Below are positions 34,601 through 43,054 of a stretch of 64,000 bases of DNA, in pieces. The DNA comes from Methylacidimicrobium sp. B4 (GTDB taxonomy: Bacteria > Verrucomicrobiota > Verrucomicrobiia > Methylacidiphilales > Methylacidiphilaceae): assembly GCF_017310545.1 (NCBI RefSeq), contig NZ_CP066203.1, positions 1,054,001 through 1,118,000 on the forward strand, read 5' to 3'. Position 1 is the stretch's first letter. Each line of letters opens with the position of its first letter. The position numbers and the translations under genes were made by a program. The notes beneath the pieces were generated by a model. It was not told where the DNA came from and made no database searches. It worked only from the letters and a program-made list of their open reading frames with translations.

Positions 34601-35539
34601 CTACTTTTCGGCCCGGAGAAGCCAAGGAAGAGAAGCATGCCCTTCGAGTACCAGATGATGATGAATGCTAGGCTCTTTTCGAAACCAAGTCAACTGCTTC
34701 CTCGCATACCGGTAAGTGTCCCGGGTGATCTCCTCCGCGAGCCCCGTCTGACTGCCGCCCTGAACCAGGAATCGTGCAATCTGGGCGTAGCCGATGGCGG
34801 GGCAACGGAAGAGCACCTCCGGCCCCGCCTCGCTCAGCCGGTCGGCTACCTCCTCGACCCATCCCGAAGCGAGCATCGAGCCGACGCGTAAGGCGATCCT
34901 CTTCCGCAACACCCCCTCCGCTCTCTCCAGCCAAAGCGTACGAAATCGACGCAGCACGGGTCTGGTCGTCCGCTTCTGCCACTCCAAAAGAGAGATTCCG
35001 CTGACTTCCTTGACCTCGATCGCTCGAATGAGACGCCTCGGGTTCCGGCGGTCGATGCGGGCAAAGGCTTCCGGGTCGGTGGCAGCGAGACGCTTGGCCA
35101 GCTCCGGGACCGAGAGCATCCCAAGCTCTTGCCGAAGCGCGGCATCTCCCGGAGGGGCCTCGCAGAGCCCTCCCACCAGGCTCCGGTAATAGAGACCCGT
35201 TCCCCCGACCACGACCGCCGGGCGTCCCTGGAGCCGGCAACCTTCCAGGAAGGCCTGCGCATGTTCCCGATAGTGCGCCACCGAAAAGGCGGCCCGCCAA
35301 TCCACCAGGTCGATCCCTCCATAGGAAAAACGATCGCGCTCCTCCCGGGAAGGCTTCGCTGTCCCTCGATCGAGGCCGCGATAGACCTGCATCGAGTCCA
35401 TGGAGAGGAGACAAGCTCCGCATCGCTCCGCAATCGCATGCGCGAGCTCGGTTTTTCCCACCCCCGTCGAGCCGACGACGAAAAGGGGCTCGCCGGGCTC
35501 GACCTGGTCGATCCCTCTCCCTATCTCTTGAGCATGCAC
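34601..35539 (-). CDS. miaA: tRNA dimethylallyltransferase MiaA
   Basis: This 312-residue enzyme adds the dimethylallyl group to A37 of tRNAs reading UNN codons. P-loop 'FVVGSTGVGKTELAHAIAE' lies near residues 20-38. 'SMDSMQVYRGLDRGTAKPS' binds the substrate, and 'VVGGTGLYYRSLV' and the 'NPRRLIRAIEV' block follow. No upstream ATG fits; GTG 35539 is the nearest start that includes the whole P-loop region. That start overlaps the first codons of the divergent TSUP-type gene by 6 nt, so one of the two starts may be mis-set. hflX lies 30 nt downstream. Confidence 0.92.
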   Translation of the reverse strand: MHAQEIGRGIDQVEPGEPLFVVGSTGVGKTELAHAIAERCGACLLSMDSMQVYRGLDRGTAKPSREERDRFSYGGIDLVDWRAAFSVAHYREHAQAFLEGCRLQGRPAVVVGGTGLYYRSLVGGLCEAPPGDAALRQELGMLSVPELAKRLAATDPEAFARIDRRNPRRLIRAIEVKEVSGISLLEWQKRTTRPVLRRFRTLWLERAEGVLRKRIALRVGSMLASGWVEEVADRLSEAGPEVLFRCPAIGYAQIARFLVQGGSQTGLAEEITRDTYRYARKQLTWFRKEPSIHHHLVLEGHASLPWLLRAEK

Positions 35540-35884
35540 CTTCTGGGACTCGTTCTTCTCGGTCTGCTCGCCGGCTTTGCCAGCGGCTGCTTCGGCATCG
35601 GCGGAGGCAGCATCCTCGTTCCCGTTCTGATCCTCTCCTTTGCTGTACCCTATCACATCGCCGTAGGGACTTCCCTCGCGCTCATCCTGCCGATCGCCCT
35701 GGCGGGCAGCCTCGCCAACTGGACCCTCAAGCAGATCGACTGGAGCCTCTTTACGGTGATCGCGCTTGCGGGAGCCGCCGGTGCCGCCCTCGGCTCCCTC
35801 TTCATTCAAGCGATTCCGGCGGTCTATGCGAAACGAGCGTTCGCGGTCTTCCTCCTCTACGCCGCTTACCGTCTCTGGCGTTAG
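35534..35884 (+). CDS. TauE/SafE (TSUP) family transporter, half-size
   Basis: This 116-residue membrane protein has about four hydrophobic segments. The family signature 'GFASGCFGIGGGSILVPVLIL' region is at residues 15-35, and 'AVGTSLALILPIALAGS' follows. Full TSUP proteins have two such repeats (about 250 residues). A single repeat would need to dimerise or pair with another half. Sulfite, sulfoacetate or other organic anions are typical substrates in this family; none can be assigned here. No good ribosome site precedes ATG 35534. It converges with the unknown gene ending at 35885 with no gap. Confidence 0.75.
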   Translation: MHLLGLVLLGLLAGFASGCFGIGGGSILVPVLILSFAVPYHIAVGTSLALILPIALAGSLANWTLKQIDWSLFTVIALAGAAGAALGSLFIQAIPAVYAKRAFAVFLLYAAYRLWR

Positions 35885-36655
35885 CTACCGGTACCAAGCC
35901 TGCCACTCGACCCGGAGCTTGGGGAAGGAGTGCATCCGCTCCTCGCCCACGTCCTGAAAACGCCACCAGATTTCGGTTCCGCGGCTTCGATACCCCAGCG
36001 GCGCGACCTGGAAGACCCGATTGAAAAAGCTCTGATAGGGAAGCGCAGGCGTTCCGGGGCTCTCCCCGAATCCGGGCGAGGCTTGGTACTGGGTGTACAT
36101 CTGCCCGAGATCGACCACGATCCACCAATCCTCCAGCGGCGGTTGATAGCCCAGGAAGCCCCAGGTATCCTCGAAGACATCCACCTTTCTCTCTGGATCG
36201 TGGCGCACCACCTGCTCGATGTACTCGTAGGTCACGCGAACGCTCTCTCCCTCGTCAAAATGGATGGTGTAGCTGTCCTGCGCCCCCAACCCCGGAAAGG
36301 CTCTCCTCTCGAAAGGGATCGGGACCTGATTGCGCCAGACTCGAAAGCGGATGTTCGGATACTCCGGCCGCTCCCCGTGCGCCATCGGCACTCGCTGGGA
36401 AGGGCCCCAGTTGCGAAATTGAAGGTAGACCGCGCAACGCACGTAGGGCTGGAGCGGCCCTTGGCCCGAGCGCGATTTTGCCAGGAAGAGCGTGTAATAC
36501 TGACGAGCCCAAACGAGCTGGATCGGCAGCTCGAAGTTCCGAGCCGTCGATGGCCGGGAAAAGCCGCCAATCCCAAAGCCCACGAACAGGGCAAGAACAG
36601 AAGCCTGGAACGGGGCGGCTCGGAGCCGGGGGTTGCGTGTGGCGTCGGTCGGCAA
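35885..36655 (-). CDS. Membrane-anchored or exported protein, unknown
   Basis: This 256-residue protein starts at TTG 36655, which is supported by GGAGG 5 nt upstream. An N-terminal hydrophobic stretch ('SVLALFVGFGIGGF', about residues 19-32) could be a signal peptide or anchor. The remainder is rich in aromatic residues and Arg ('FRNWGPSQRVP', 'WGFLGYQPPLEDWWIVVDLG', 'TEIWWRFQDVGEE'), suggesting a beta-rich extracytoplasmic domain. I recognise no family. It is the only gene on this strand here, facing the TSUP gene on one side and divergent from dapL on the other. Confidence 0.7.
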   Translation of the reverse strand: MPTDATRNPRLRAAPFQASVLALFVGFGIGGFSRPSTARNFELPIQLVWARQYYTLFLAKSRSGQGPLQPYVRCAVYLQFRNWGPSQRVPMAHGERPEYPNIRFRVWRNQVPIPFERRAFPGLGAQDSYTIHFDEGESVRVTYEYIEQVVRHDPERKVDVFEDTWGFLGYQPPLEDWWIVVDLGQMYTQYQASPGFGESPGTPALPYQSFFNRVFQVAPLGYRSRGTEIWWRFQDVGEERMHSFPKLRVEWQAWYR

Positions 36656-36850
36656 GGAATCCTCCGCCAGAGAACGTAGCAGCCTGTGCGCAAGAATCCC
36701 AATCCAGCGCTCGGAAAAGATGGACCCGATCGCTCTTCAGCACGGGTTGGAGGTGATCCGGCCTCCGGCGACGGAGCCAGCGAGGGACGATTGCCTTTAT
36801 CCGCCTCGCACCGTAAAAGAATGGGAAAGGAGAGACCTATCCGGAAGCTT

Positions 36851-38092
36851 ATGGATCACTTTCCCGCCACCTCGTTCGCGCAGCGGATCGGAGGCGCACG
36901 GTTCGGACAAGAGACAGAAATCTACAAGTTCGAGAAGATCAAGAGGGCCAAGCGGGCAGCGCGCGAGAAGCATCCGGAGGTCGAGCTGCTCGATCTCGGC
37001 GTCGGAGAGCCGGACGAGATGGCTCCGGCCGAGATCGTCGAGCGGCTCAGCGAAGAGGCACGGAAGCCGGAAAATCGGGGCTACGCCGACAACGGGGGCC
37101 CGCGGCTCAAGGAAGCGGCCGCTCGCTATCTCGAGCGGGTGTGCGGGGTCCGTGCCGATCCCGAGACGGAGATCTGCCATTCGATCGGCTCCAAGGCGGC
37201 CCTCTCCATCTTGCCCGCCTGCTTCATCGACCCGGGCGACATCGTCCTGATGACGGTTCCGGGCTATCCCGTCTTCGGCACGCATGCGCAATACTATGGG
37301 GGCCGGGTTTACCCTCTCCCTCTTCTGGAGAACCACTCCTTCTTGCCCGACCTCGCATCGGTGCCCGCCGATCTGCTGTCGCGCACCAAGGCGCTCGTGC
37401 TCAACTACCCGAACAACCCGACGGGAGCGACGGCGACGCGCTCTTTCTTTGAAGAGGTCGTCGGATTCGCCCATCGCCACCGGATCGTCGTGATTCATGA
37501 CTTCGCCTATGCAGGCCTGGTCTTCCGTGGATCGCCTTTGAGCTTCCTCTCCGTCCCGGGAGCCAAGGAGGTCGGGCTCGAGCTCCATTCGGCGAGCAAG
37601 AACCTCAACATGACCGGCTGGCGATGCGGCTTCGTCGCCGGCGACGCGCGGCTCGTTCGCGCCTACGCTTCCGTCAAGGACCACACGGATTCGGGGCAAT
37701 TCCTGGCGATTCAGCACGCCTTCGCCTATGGACTGGACCATCCGGAAATCACCCAGCGGATCGCGCAAAAGTATGCGCGGCGGATGGACCTGCTCGCGGA
37801 AGCCTTGAGGCGGTTGGGCTGCCCGGTCCGCAAGCCGGACGCCTCGTTTTTCCTCTACGCGCCCGCTCCCCGATCGGCGATGACAGCCCAAGGAGAGATC
37901 GCCTTCCCGACGGCAGAGAAGGCGGCAGAGTGGCTGATCACCGAGCGGCAGATCTCCACCGTTCCGTGGGATGACGCCGGCCCCTACCTACGCTGGAGCG
38001 TGACCTTTTCCGCTCAAGGAGAAGAAGAGGAGCGGCGGGTGATCGCCGAGCTCGAAAAGCGGTTGGCCGACACCCGCTTGCAATGGAAGTAG
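36851..38092 (+). CDS. dapL: LL-diaminopimelate aminotransferase DapL
   Basis: This 413-residue PLP class I/II aminotransferase converts tetrahydrodipicolinate directly to LL-diaminopimelate, a one-step bypass of the succinylase route. 'DLGVGEPDEMAPAEIVE' and 'ENRGYADNGGPRLKEAAARY' are close to the DapL pattern. 'NYPNNPTGATATRSFFEEVV' and the PLP lysine block 'SASKNLNMTGWRCGF' are intact. ATG 36851 gives the usual length; the frame stays open upstream to 36686 without family similarity. DapL is typical of Chlamydiae/Verrucomicrobia and plants. Related aminotransferases cannot be fully excluded. The end overlaps the helicase gene by 10 nt. Confidence 0.86.
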   Translation: MDHFPATSFAQRIGGARFGQETEIYKFEKIKRAKRAAREKHPEVELLDLGVGEPDEMAPAEIVERLSEEARKPENRGYADNGGPRLKEAAARYLERVCGVRADPETEICHSIGSKAALSILPACFIDPGDIVLMTVPGYPVFGTHAQYYGGRVYPLPLLENHSFLPDLASVPADLLSRTKALVLNYPNNPTGATATRSFFEEVVGFAHRHRIVVIHDFAYAGLVFRGSPLSFLSVPGAKEVGLELHSASKNLNMTGWRCGFVAGDARLVRAYASVKDHTDSGQFLAIQHAFAYGLDHPEITQRIAQKYARRMDLLAEALRRLGCPVRKPDASFFLYAPAPRSAMTAQGEIAFPTAEKAAEWLITERQISTVPWDDAGPYLRWSVTFSAQGEEEERRVIAELEKRLADTRLQWK

Positions 38093-40131
38093 ACCCTCCC
38101 GCATTCGACTCGGAACGAAACGGTCGCTGCTCCCCGCCGACCTCCGGTTCGCCCCGCTCGCTTGCGGAGCAGGCCGAAGAGTTCTTCTCGCCGCGCGGTC
38201 CGCTCTCTACCGGCCGCCACTTCGAATTTCGCCCCCAGCAGCAGCGCATGGCTCGGGCCGTCGCCGAAGCGCTGGAAGAACGGGCTGTTTTGGCGGTCGA
38301 AGCGGGCACAGGCACCGGCAAAAGCCTCGCCTATCTCTTCCCCGCGCTGCGCTGCGCACGCGAGCTGGGGCAGCGCGGAATCGTCTCTACCCACACCCTC
38401 AACCTGCAGGCGCAGCTCTTCGGCCGAGACCTGCCCCTTCTCGTCCGGACCCTGCCCGACCCATTCACCGCCGTCCTGCTTAAAGGAAGGAGGAACTACC
38501 TCTGCCCGCGGCGAATCGATCAGGCGCTCCGCTACGGAGGAGACCTTTTCGCTTTCCGGGAGGCTGACGAGATCGCGCGGATCGCCCAGTGGTCCTTCGA
38601 GACCGGGACCGGCTGCTGGGAGGAGCTCGACCCTCCCCCGGAGCCGGCTCTCTGGAGCCGGCTCTGCTCGGAGCCCCAGCTCTGCACCGCAAGGAGCTGC
38701 CAAGACAATCCCCGCTGCTTCTATCAGCGGCTTCGGGACCGGAGCTCCGAGGCCGACCTCACCATCGTCAACCACGCGCTCTTCTTCTCGCTGCTCGCCG
38801 GAGGTCTCGGCTCCGATCCGAGCGAGGACCTCGCGTTCGCCAAGGATTTCGTGATCTTCGACGAGGCCCATCAGGTGGAGACGGTCGCCGCCCGGCACCT
38901 CGGCCTCTCCCTCTCCGAGGGCCAGACGAGGTCCTTTCTCCACCGGCTCCACCACCCGCGAACCGGGCGCGGGCTCCTCTCCTTGCTGCGGGCAGGGAAC
39001 GCGATCCGAAAGACCAAGGAGGTTCTCGCCCTTCTCTCCTCTCTCTTCGAGGGCTTGCGTGCCGCCGCGAGCGGCGCCAAGGGCCGGGAGTTCCGGATCC
39101 TCCGGCCCGATTTCGTTTCGAACGTCCTGGACACGCCCTTGGGAGAGCTTGCCGAGGCGATTGCGGACGCGGCTTCGGAAGCGGACGATCGCGACCTCGA
39201 GCGCGAGATGGAAGACCACGCACGCAAGACAGCCGGCCTGCGGGCCTCTTTTTCCGCTTTCTTGGGGCAAACCCTTCCCGATCACGTCTACTGGATCGAG
39301 ACCCAGGAGCACGGGTCTCCCGAGGGGATGCGGCTCGAGGCGGTGCCCCTGTCGGTCGCCCCGCTTCTTGAACGCCTGCTCTATCCGGGAGAGCGCGCCC
39401 TCGTCTTCACCAGCGCGACGCTTACGATCGGAGGCGGGTTTCACTACTTCCAAAAGAGACTGGGGCTGCGCGAGCCGCGGACCCTTCTCCTCGATTCTTC
39501 CTTCGACTATGCGCGCCAGATGAAGGTTTACGTGCCGCGCCGCATCCCCGACCCGTCGGCGAGCGCCGGCTACGAAGCGGCGCTGGAGGCGTGGATCCGG
39601 TATTTTACGACCCAAAGCCGTGGATCGGCATTCGTCCTCTTCACGAACCGGAGAATGCTCCTCGACATGGCATCGCGGCTGGCCCCGTTCTTCCAGGAAA
39701 AGGGCTTCCCGCTTCTCGTCCAGGACGGAATCGTCGACCGCCACCGGCTCCTGGATCGCTTCCGCTCCTCTCCGGGTGCCGTCCTCTTCGGGGCGGACAG
39801 CTTCTGGCAAGGCGTCGATGTCCCGGGCGAGGCCCTCTCCTGCGTGATCCTCACGCGCCTCCCCTTCAGCTCGCCCGACCACCCGCTGGCGCAGGCGCGA
39901 GCGGAGCGGCTCCAGGCAGCCGGGGGAGACCCGTTCCTTTCCTATTTTCTCCCCGAAGCACTCTTGAAATTTCGTCAAGGGATCGGGCGACTCATCCGGA
40001 GCCGGGAAGATCGGGGTATGGTTGCGATTCTCGATTCCCGCATCCTCACCAAGCGCTATGGCCGATCGTTCTTCGGGGTTCTTCCCGATTGCCCGATTGA
40101 GATCCTCGACCAGGAGCCTCCGATCGCCTAA
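38083..40131 (+). CDS. DinG-type ATP-dependent DNA helicase (XPD-like, Fe-S)
   Basis: This 682-residue superfamily 2 helicase has Walker A 'EAGTGTGKS' at residues 73-81 and motif Ia 'STHTLNLQAQL'. A Cys-rich segment follows ('LCPRRIDQ', 'QLCTARSCQDNPRCFYQ') fitting the 4Fe-4S cluster of XPD/DinG, and the DEAH box is 'VIFDEAHQVE'. The C-terminal RecA domain has 'LVFTSATLTIG', 'FGADSFWQGVDVPGEALS' and 'GRLIRSREDRG'. DinG/YoaA helicases unwind 5'-3' and resolve R-loops or forks. The start ATG 38083 overlaps dapL by 10 nt. Confidence 0.92.
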   Translation: MEVDPPAFDSERNGRCSPPTSGSPRSLAEQAEEFFSPRGPLSTGRHFEFRPQQQRMARAVAEALEERAVLAVEAGTGTGKSLAYLFPALRCARELGQRGIVSTHTLNLQAQLFGRDLPLLVRTLPDPFTAVLLKGRRNYLCPRRIDQALRYGGDLFAFREADEIARIAQWSFETGTGCWEELDPPPEPALWSRLCSEPQLCTARSCQDNPRCFYQRLRDRSSEADLTIVNHALFFSLLAGGLGSDPSEDLAFAKDFVIFDEAHQVETVAARHLGLSLSEGQTRSFLHRLHHPRTGRGLLSLLRAGNAIRKTKEVLALLSSLFEGLRAAASGAKGREFRILRPDFVSNVLDTPLGELAEAIADAASEADDRDLEREMEDHARKTAGLRASFSAFLGQTLPDHVYWIETQEHGSPEGMRLEAVPLSVAPLLERLLYPGERALVFTSATLTIGGGFHYFQKRLGLREPRTLLLDSSFDYARQMKVYVPRRIPDPSASAGYEAALEAWIRYFTTQSRGSAFVLFTNRRMLLDMASRLAPFFQEKGFPLLVQDGIVDRHRLLDRFRSSPGAVLFGADSFWQGVDVPGEALSCVILTRLPFSSPDHPLAQARAERLQAAGGDPFLSYFLPEALLKFRQGIGRLIRSREDRGMVAILDSRILTKRYGRSFFGVLPDCPIEILDQEPPIA

Positions 40132-40155
40132 AGTAGAAATTCCCTATCCCGCCCG

Positions 40156-40911
40156 ATGCAGCAACTGACGCTGGAGCCCCCGTATCCCCCGCGAGTGGTC
40201 TTCGAGAACGAGGACTTCCTCGTCATCGACAAGCCCCCGTTCCTGCTCTCGCATCCGACCCGCCGGAACGACCGGCCGAGCGTGCTCGGCTGGCTCGGCA
40301 AGGAACGGGACGGGGCATCGTTCTTCCTGGCCAATCGACTCGATCGGGAAACCAGCGGCTTGGTGCTGGTCGGCAAGGATGCCGCGTCGGCCTCGGCACT
40401 CGGCCGTCTCATGGAAAAGAGGCTGATCGAAAAGGAGTACCTGGCGATTGTCTGGGGAAAGCTCACCTGCGAGCTTCTCGAGATCGACGCCCCGCTGGGT
40501 TACCTGGGAATCTCCGAGGAGAATCCCGTTGCAATCCGCCAGGGGATCCGACCGGAAGGGGCGCAAGCGGTCACGGTCGTGCGCCCGCTCCGCTCGGGAG
40601 GAGAATTCAGCCTGCTTCGCGCGTATCCGAAGACCGGTCGCCTGCACCAGATCCGGGTTCATCTTTCGATCATCCGCCATCCGATCGTCGGCGACAAGAT
40701 CTACGGACCCGATCCGAATTTCTTTCTCCGGTTTGCGGCTCAAGGCTGGGGCCCTGACCTCGCCGAGCACCTCTGCCTGCCTCGCCACGCCCTCCACGCC
40801 TCCCTCCTCCGCTTTCGCTGGCAAGGAAAGGAGCTGGAGGCTGTCGCCCCTCTTCCCCCCGACCTGAGCGGCTTCCTTCAGCAGCGCGGAATCGTCCCCC
40901 CTCTGGCCTAA
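40156..40911 (+). CDS. RluA-family pseudouridine synthase
   Basis: This 251-residue protein has the RluA catalytic block 'ANRLDRETSGLVLVGKD' (catalytic Asp63), preceded by 'DFLVIDKPPFLLSHPT'. The family C-terminal signatures 'YPKTGRLHQIRVHLSIIRHPIVGD' (in part) and 'LHASLLRF' follow. There is no S4 domain. The rRNA or tRNA target cannot be told from sequence; the size fits RluA/TruC-like members. It begins 24 nt after the helicase gene and is the last gene before IS copy 2. Confidence 0.9.
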   Translation: MQQLTLEPPYPPRVVFENEDFLVIDKPPFLLSHPTRRNDRPSVLGWLGKERDGASFFLANRLDRETSGLVLVGKDAASASALGRLMEKRLIEKEYLAIVWGKLTCELLEIDAPLGYLGISEENPVAIRQGIRPEGAQAVTVVRPLRSGGEFSLLRAYPKTGRLHQIRVHLSIIRHPIVGDKIYGPDPNFFLRFAAQGWGPDLAEHLCLPRHALHASLLRFRWQGKELEAVAPLPPDLSGFLQQRGIVPPLA

Positions 40912-40989
40912 AATGGGCTGAAGAGCTAGGGGTTGCTAATAGTTGACTAAGCCATAGACATAACTCACGTTACATGGCCTTCTTTTCCC

Positions 40990-41391
40990 ATGAAGCCGAG
41001 CATCTGGGCGAGGCGGCAGGGGATTGGCTCCAAGACGGCTTGGCGGATGGGGAAGGATGGAAAGATGCCGGCGCCGGCCGAGCAGCTGCCGACCGGGACG
41101 GTGATCGTGCATGCGGAGGAGAGGCAGCCCGGCGGAGTTGCCCTCTACGCGCGCGTCTCCAGCGCCGACCAGAAGGCCGATCTGGACAGGCAGCTGGCGC
41201 GGCTGACGGAGTGGGCGCTTGCCCAGCGGTTGCCGATCGTCGATGCGGTCAAGGAGGTTGGCTCTGGGATGAACGGCCATCGCAAGGGGCTCTTGCGGCT
41301 CTTGCGGGATCCGAAGGTCGGCGTCATTCCGGTCGAGCATCGGGACCGGTTGATGCGGGCGAAAAAGGCGCTGGAGGCTCTCCATGAGTGA
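40990..41391 (+). CDS. tnpA: IS607-type serine recombinase TnpA, internally shortened (copy 2)
   Basis: This 133-residue protein is nearly identical to the copy 1 protein. It has the MerR-like HTH ('IWARRQGIGSKTAWRMGKDG') and the recombinase N-terminus with 'YARVSSADQKADLDRQL'. The junction 'VEHRDRLMR-AKKALEALHE' skips the middle and C-terminal half of a normal recombinase. The same abrupt join in both copies means the change predates their duplication. Its stop overlaps the tnpB start region as ATGAGTGA at 41384. A complete TnpA elsewhere would be needed if this form is inactive. Confidence 0.8.
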   Translation: MKPSIWARRQGIGSKTAWRMGKDGKMPAPAEQLPTGTVIVHAEERQPGGVALYARVSSADQKADLDRQLARLTEWALAQRLPIVDAVKEVGSGMNGHRKGLLRLLRDPKVGVIPVEHRDRLMRAKKALEALHE

Positions 41392-41459
41392 CCCTGCGCT
41401 CTTCACCTGCCAGACGCGCTTGAGGCTGGCGCCAGAGCAGGTCGCGGCCCTGGACGCCT

Positions 41460-43039
41460 ATGCGGATCACTACGGGCGAGCCCAAGCGGACACTCTTTGC
41501 CAGGATGCGGGGGGGGATTCCGATGGGCGATCTCAAGTGTGAGTTCCTGCGGCGCTTTGGGATCACCGCCCGGCAGTTCCACGCGATTCGCGTGGGTCTC
41601 GAGGGCAAGATCGCCTCGATCCGGGAGCGGCTTCCGGAGTGGATCGTCGAGGCCGAGGCCCGCATCCAGAGAGCCGAAAGGGTCATCCGCATTCTCTCGG
41701 CGAGGGAGCCGGGCTCCGAGAAGCTTCATCAGAAGAAGCGGCGGCTTGGGAACCTTCGCGCCAGGCTTGCGGCACGGATCGCCGACCGGGACTCGGGTCG
41801 CGTCCGCCTCTGCTTCGGCTCCCGCCGCCTCTTCCGCAAGCAGTTTGCCCTCGAGGAGAACGGCTACGCCAGCCATGCGGAGTGGAAAAAGGATTGGCAA
41901 TCCGCACGGAGCGCCCAGTTCTTCGTGATCGGCTCGAAGGACGAGACCGCGGGCAACCAGTCCTGCCAGGCTTCGGCCGAGGACGACGGCAGTCTCACGC
42001 TGCGTCTGCGTCTTCCCGACGCACTGGCCTCGGATGGCAAGCTTCTGGTCATTCCCGACGTGCGATTCGCCTATGGCCAGGAGGAGATCCTTCAGGCGCT
42101 TGCCGCGAGCCGGGTTGTCTTCTCGCAAACCAAGACGGGCAAGCCTGTCCGGAAGCGGGAGGGAGTGGCGGTAAGCTACCGCTTTCTGAGGGATCGGAAG
42201 GGCTGGCGGGTCTTCGCGAGCGTCCCGGCCAGGCCCGTTCCCATTGCGACGAGCCGTCTGGCGGGAGCGCTTGGGATCGACATCAACCACGACCATCTGG
42301 CCGTGGCGGTGACGGACCGGTTCGGCAACCTGCGGCGGGCCCTTCGGGTGGATCTCAACCTCTACGGCAAGACCGAAGATCAAGCCAAGGCGATCATCGG
42401 CGACGCGGCGAGGATGATTGTGGAGATGGCCCGGGAGCGTGGTCTTCCCCTGGTCCTTGAGCGGCTGGATCTCAAGAAAAGGAGGGCTGAGCTTGAGGTG
42501 GCAAGTCCATCCGCCGCCAGGAAGATCTCGTCGTTTGGCTACTCCAAGACCATCGCCATGCTCAAGGCGGGGTGTTTTCGAGCCGGAGTCGAGGGGATCG
42601 AAGTCGATCCGGCCTATACTTCCGTGATGGGTGCCATGAACCACGCGCGTCATCACGGTATGAGGTCTCACCAGGGCGCGGCCTATGCCGTGGCCAGGAG
42701 AGGCTTGGGCCTCTCCCAAGCGTCCGACCGTGCGGGAGGCCGCCCGCGCCGGCCCGCAATGGCGGCCACCTCACCTTTGCCCTACCCGCGAGGAATCGGG
42801 CGAAGCCTGTGTGGTCGTTCTGGTCGGAGGTTCGGAGGAGGCTCAAAGCGGCGCAGGCAGCGCATGCCGGGTCGGGAGGCTTGCGAGAGCCGCCCGCGCC
42901 TTTGCTCCCGGAAACGCGGGCATTGGGCGCCACCTGGGCATTGCCGGCGCAATCCCGGCACGCGAACCGTCGGCAGAACGGTTCGGCCGACGTCATCGAC
43001 GACCTTCCCTGGTGGTGGGATGGTGGTCTATGGTTCTAG
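41460..43039 (+). pseudogene. tnpB: TnpB-like gene of IS607-type element (copy 2), frameshifted
   Basis: The body matches copy 1 TnpB through 'LGIDINHDHLAVAVTDRFGN', 'LERLDLKKRRAE' and 'HQGAAYAVARRGLGLS'. It then leaves frame. Compared with copy 1, one extra base lies near 42717 and another near 42748. The true C-terminus ('ARNGGHLTFALPARNRAKPV') continues in a different frame and ends at 43039. The open frame instead runs past the element end to 43379, antisense to dnaJ. As in copy 1, the proper N-terminus (ATG 41384, 'FTCQTRLRLAPEQVAALD') is one frame away and joins at a CCC run near 41483. No zinc-finger cysteines are present. Confidence 0.8.
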
Positions 43040-43054
43040 GAACGGCGGCCGCGG

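Larger units (their letters stand above)
40930..43046 (+). mobile_element. IS607-type insertion sequence, copy 2
   Basis: This is a second copy of the element at 19725-21838, in opposite orientation and about the same length. The two are highly similar throughout by eye. Ends were placed where similarity stops: 'gggttgc' at about 40930 and 'taggaacggc' to about 43046. Near the ends an 8-nt inverted match is visible (ccatagac on the left, gtctatgg on the right). It sits between the convergent ends of the RluA-type gene and dnaJ, so no host gene is broken. It shares the shortened tnpA and the broken tnpB start with copy 1 and carries two further one-base insertions in tnpB. Confidence 0.85.

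Noticed and set aside
38014-39978. A 654-residue minus-strand open frame
   Set aside because: It mirrors the DinG-type helicase gene, whose Walker A, DEAH and Fe-S cysteines are all on the plus strand.
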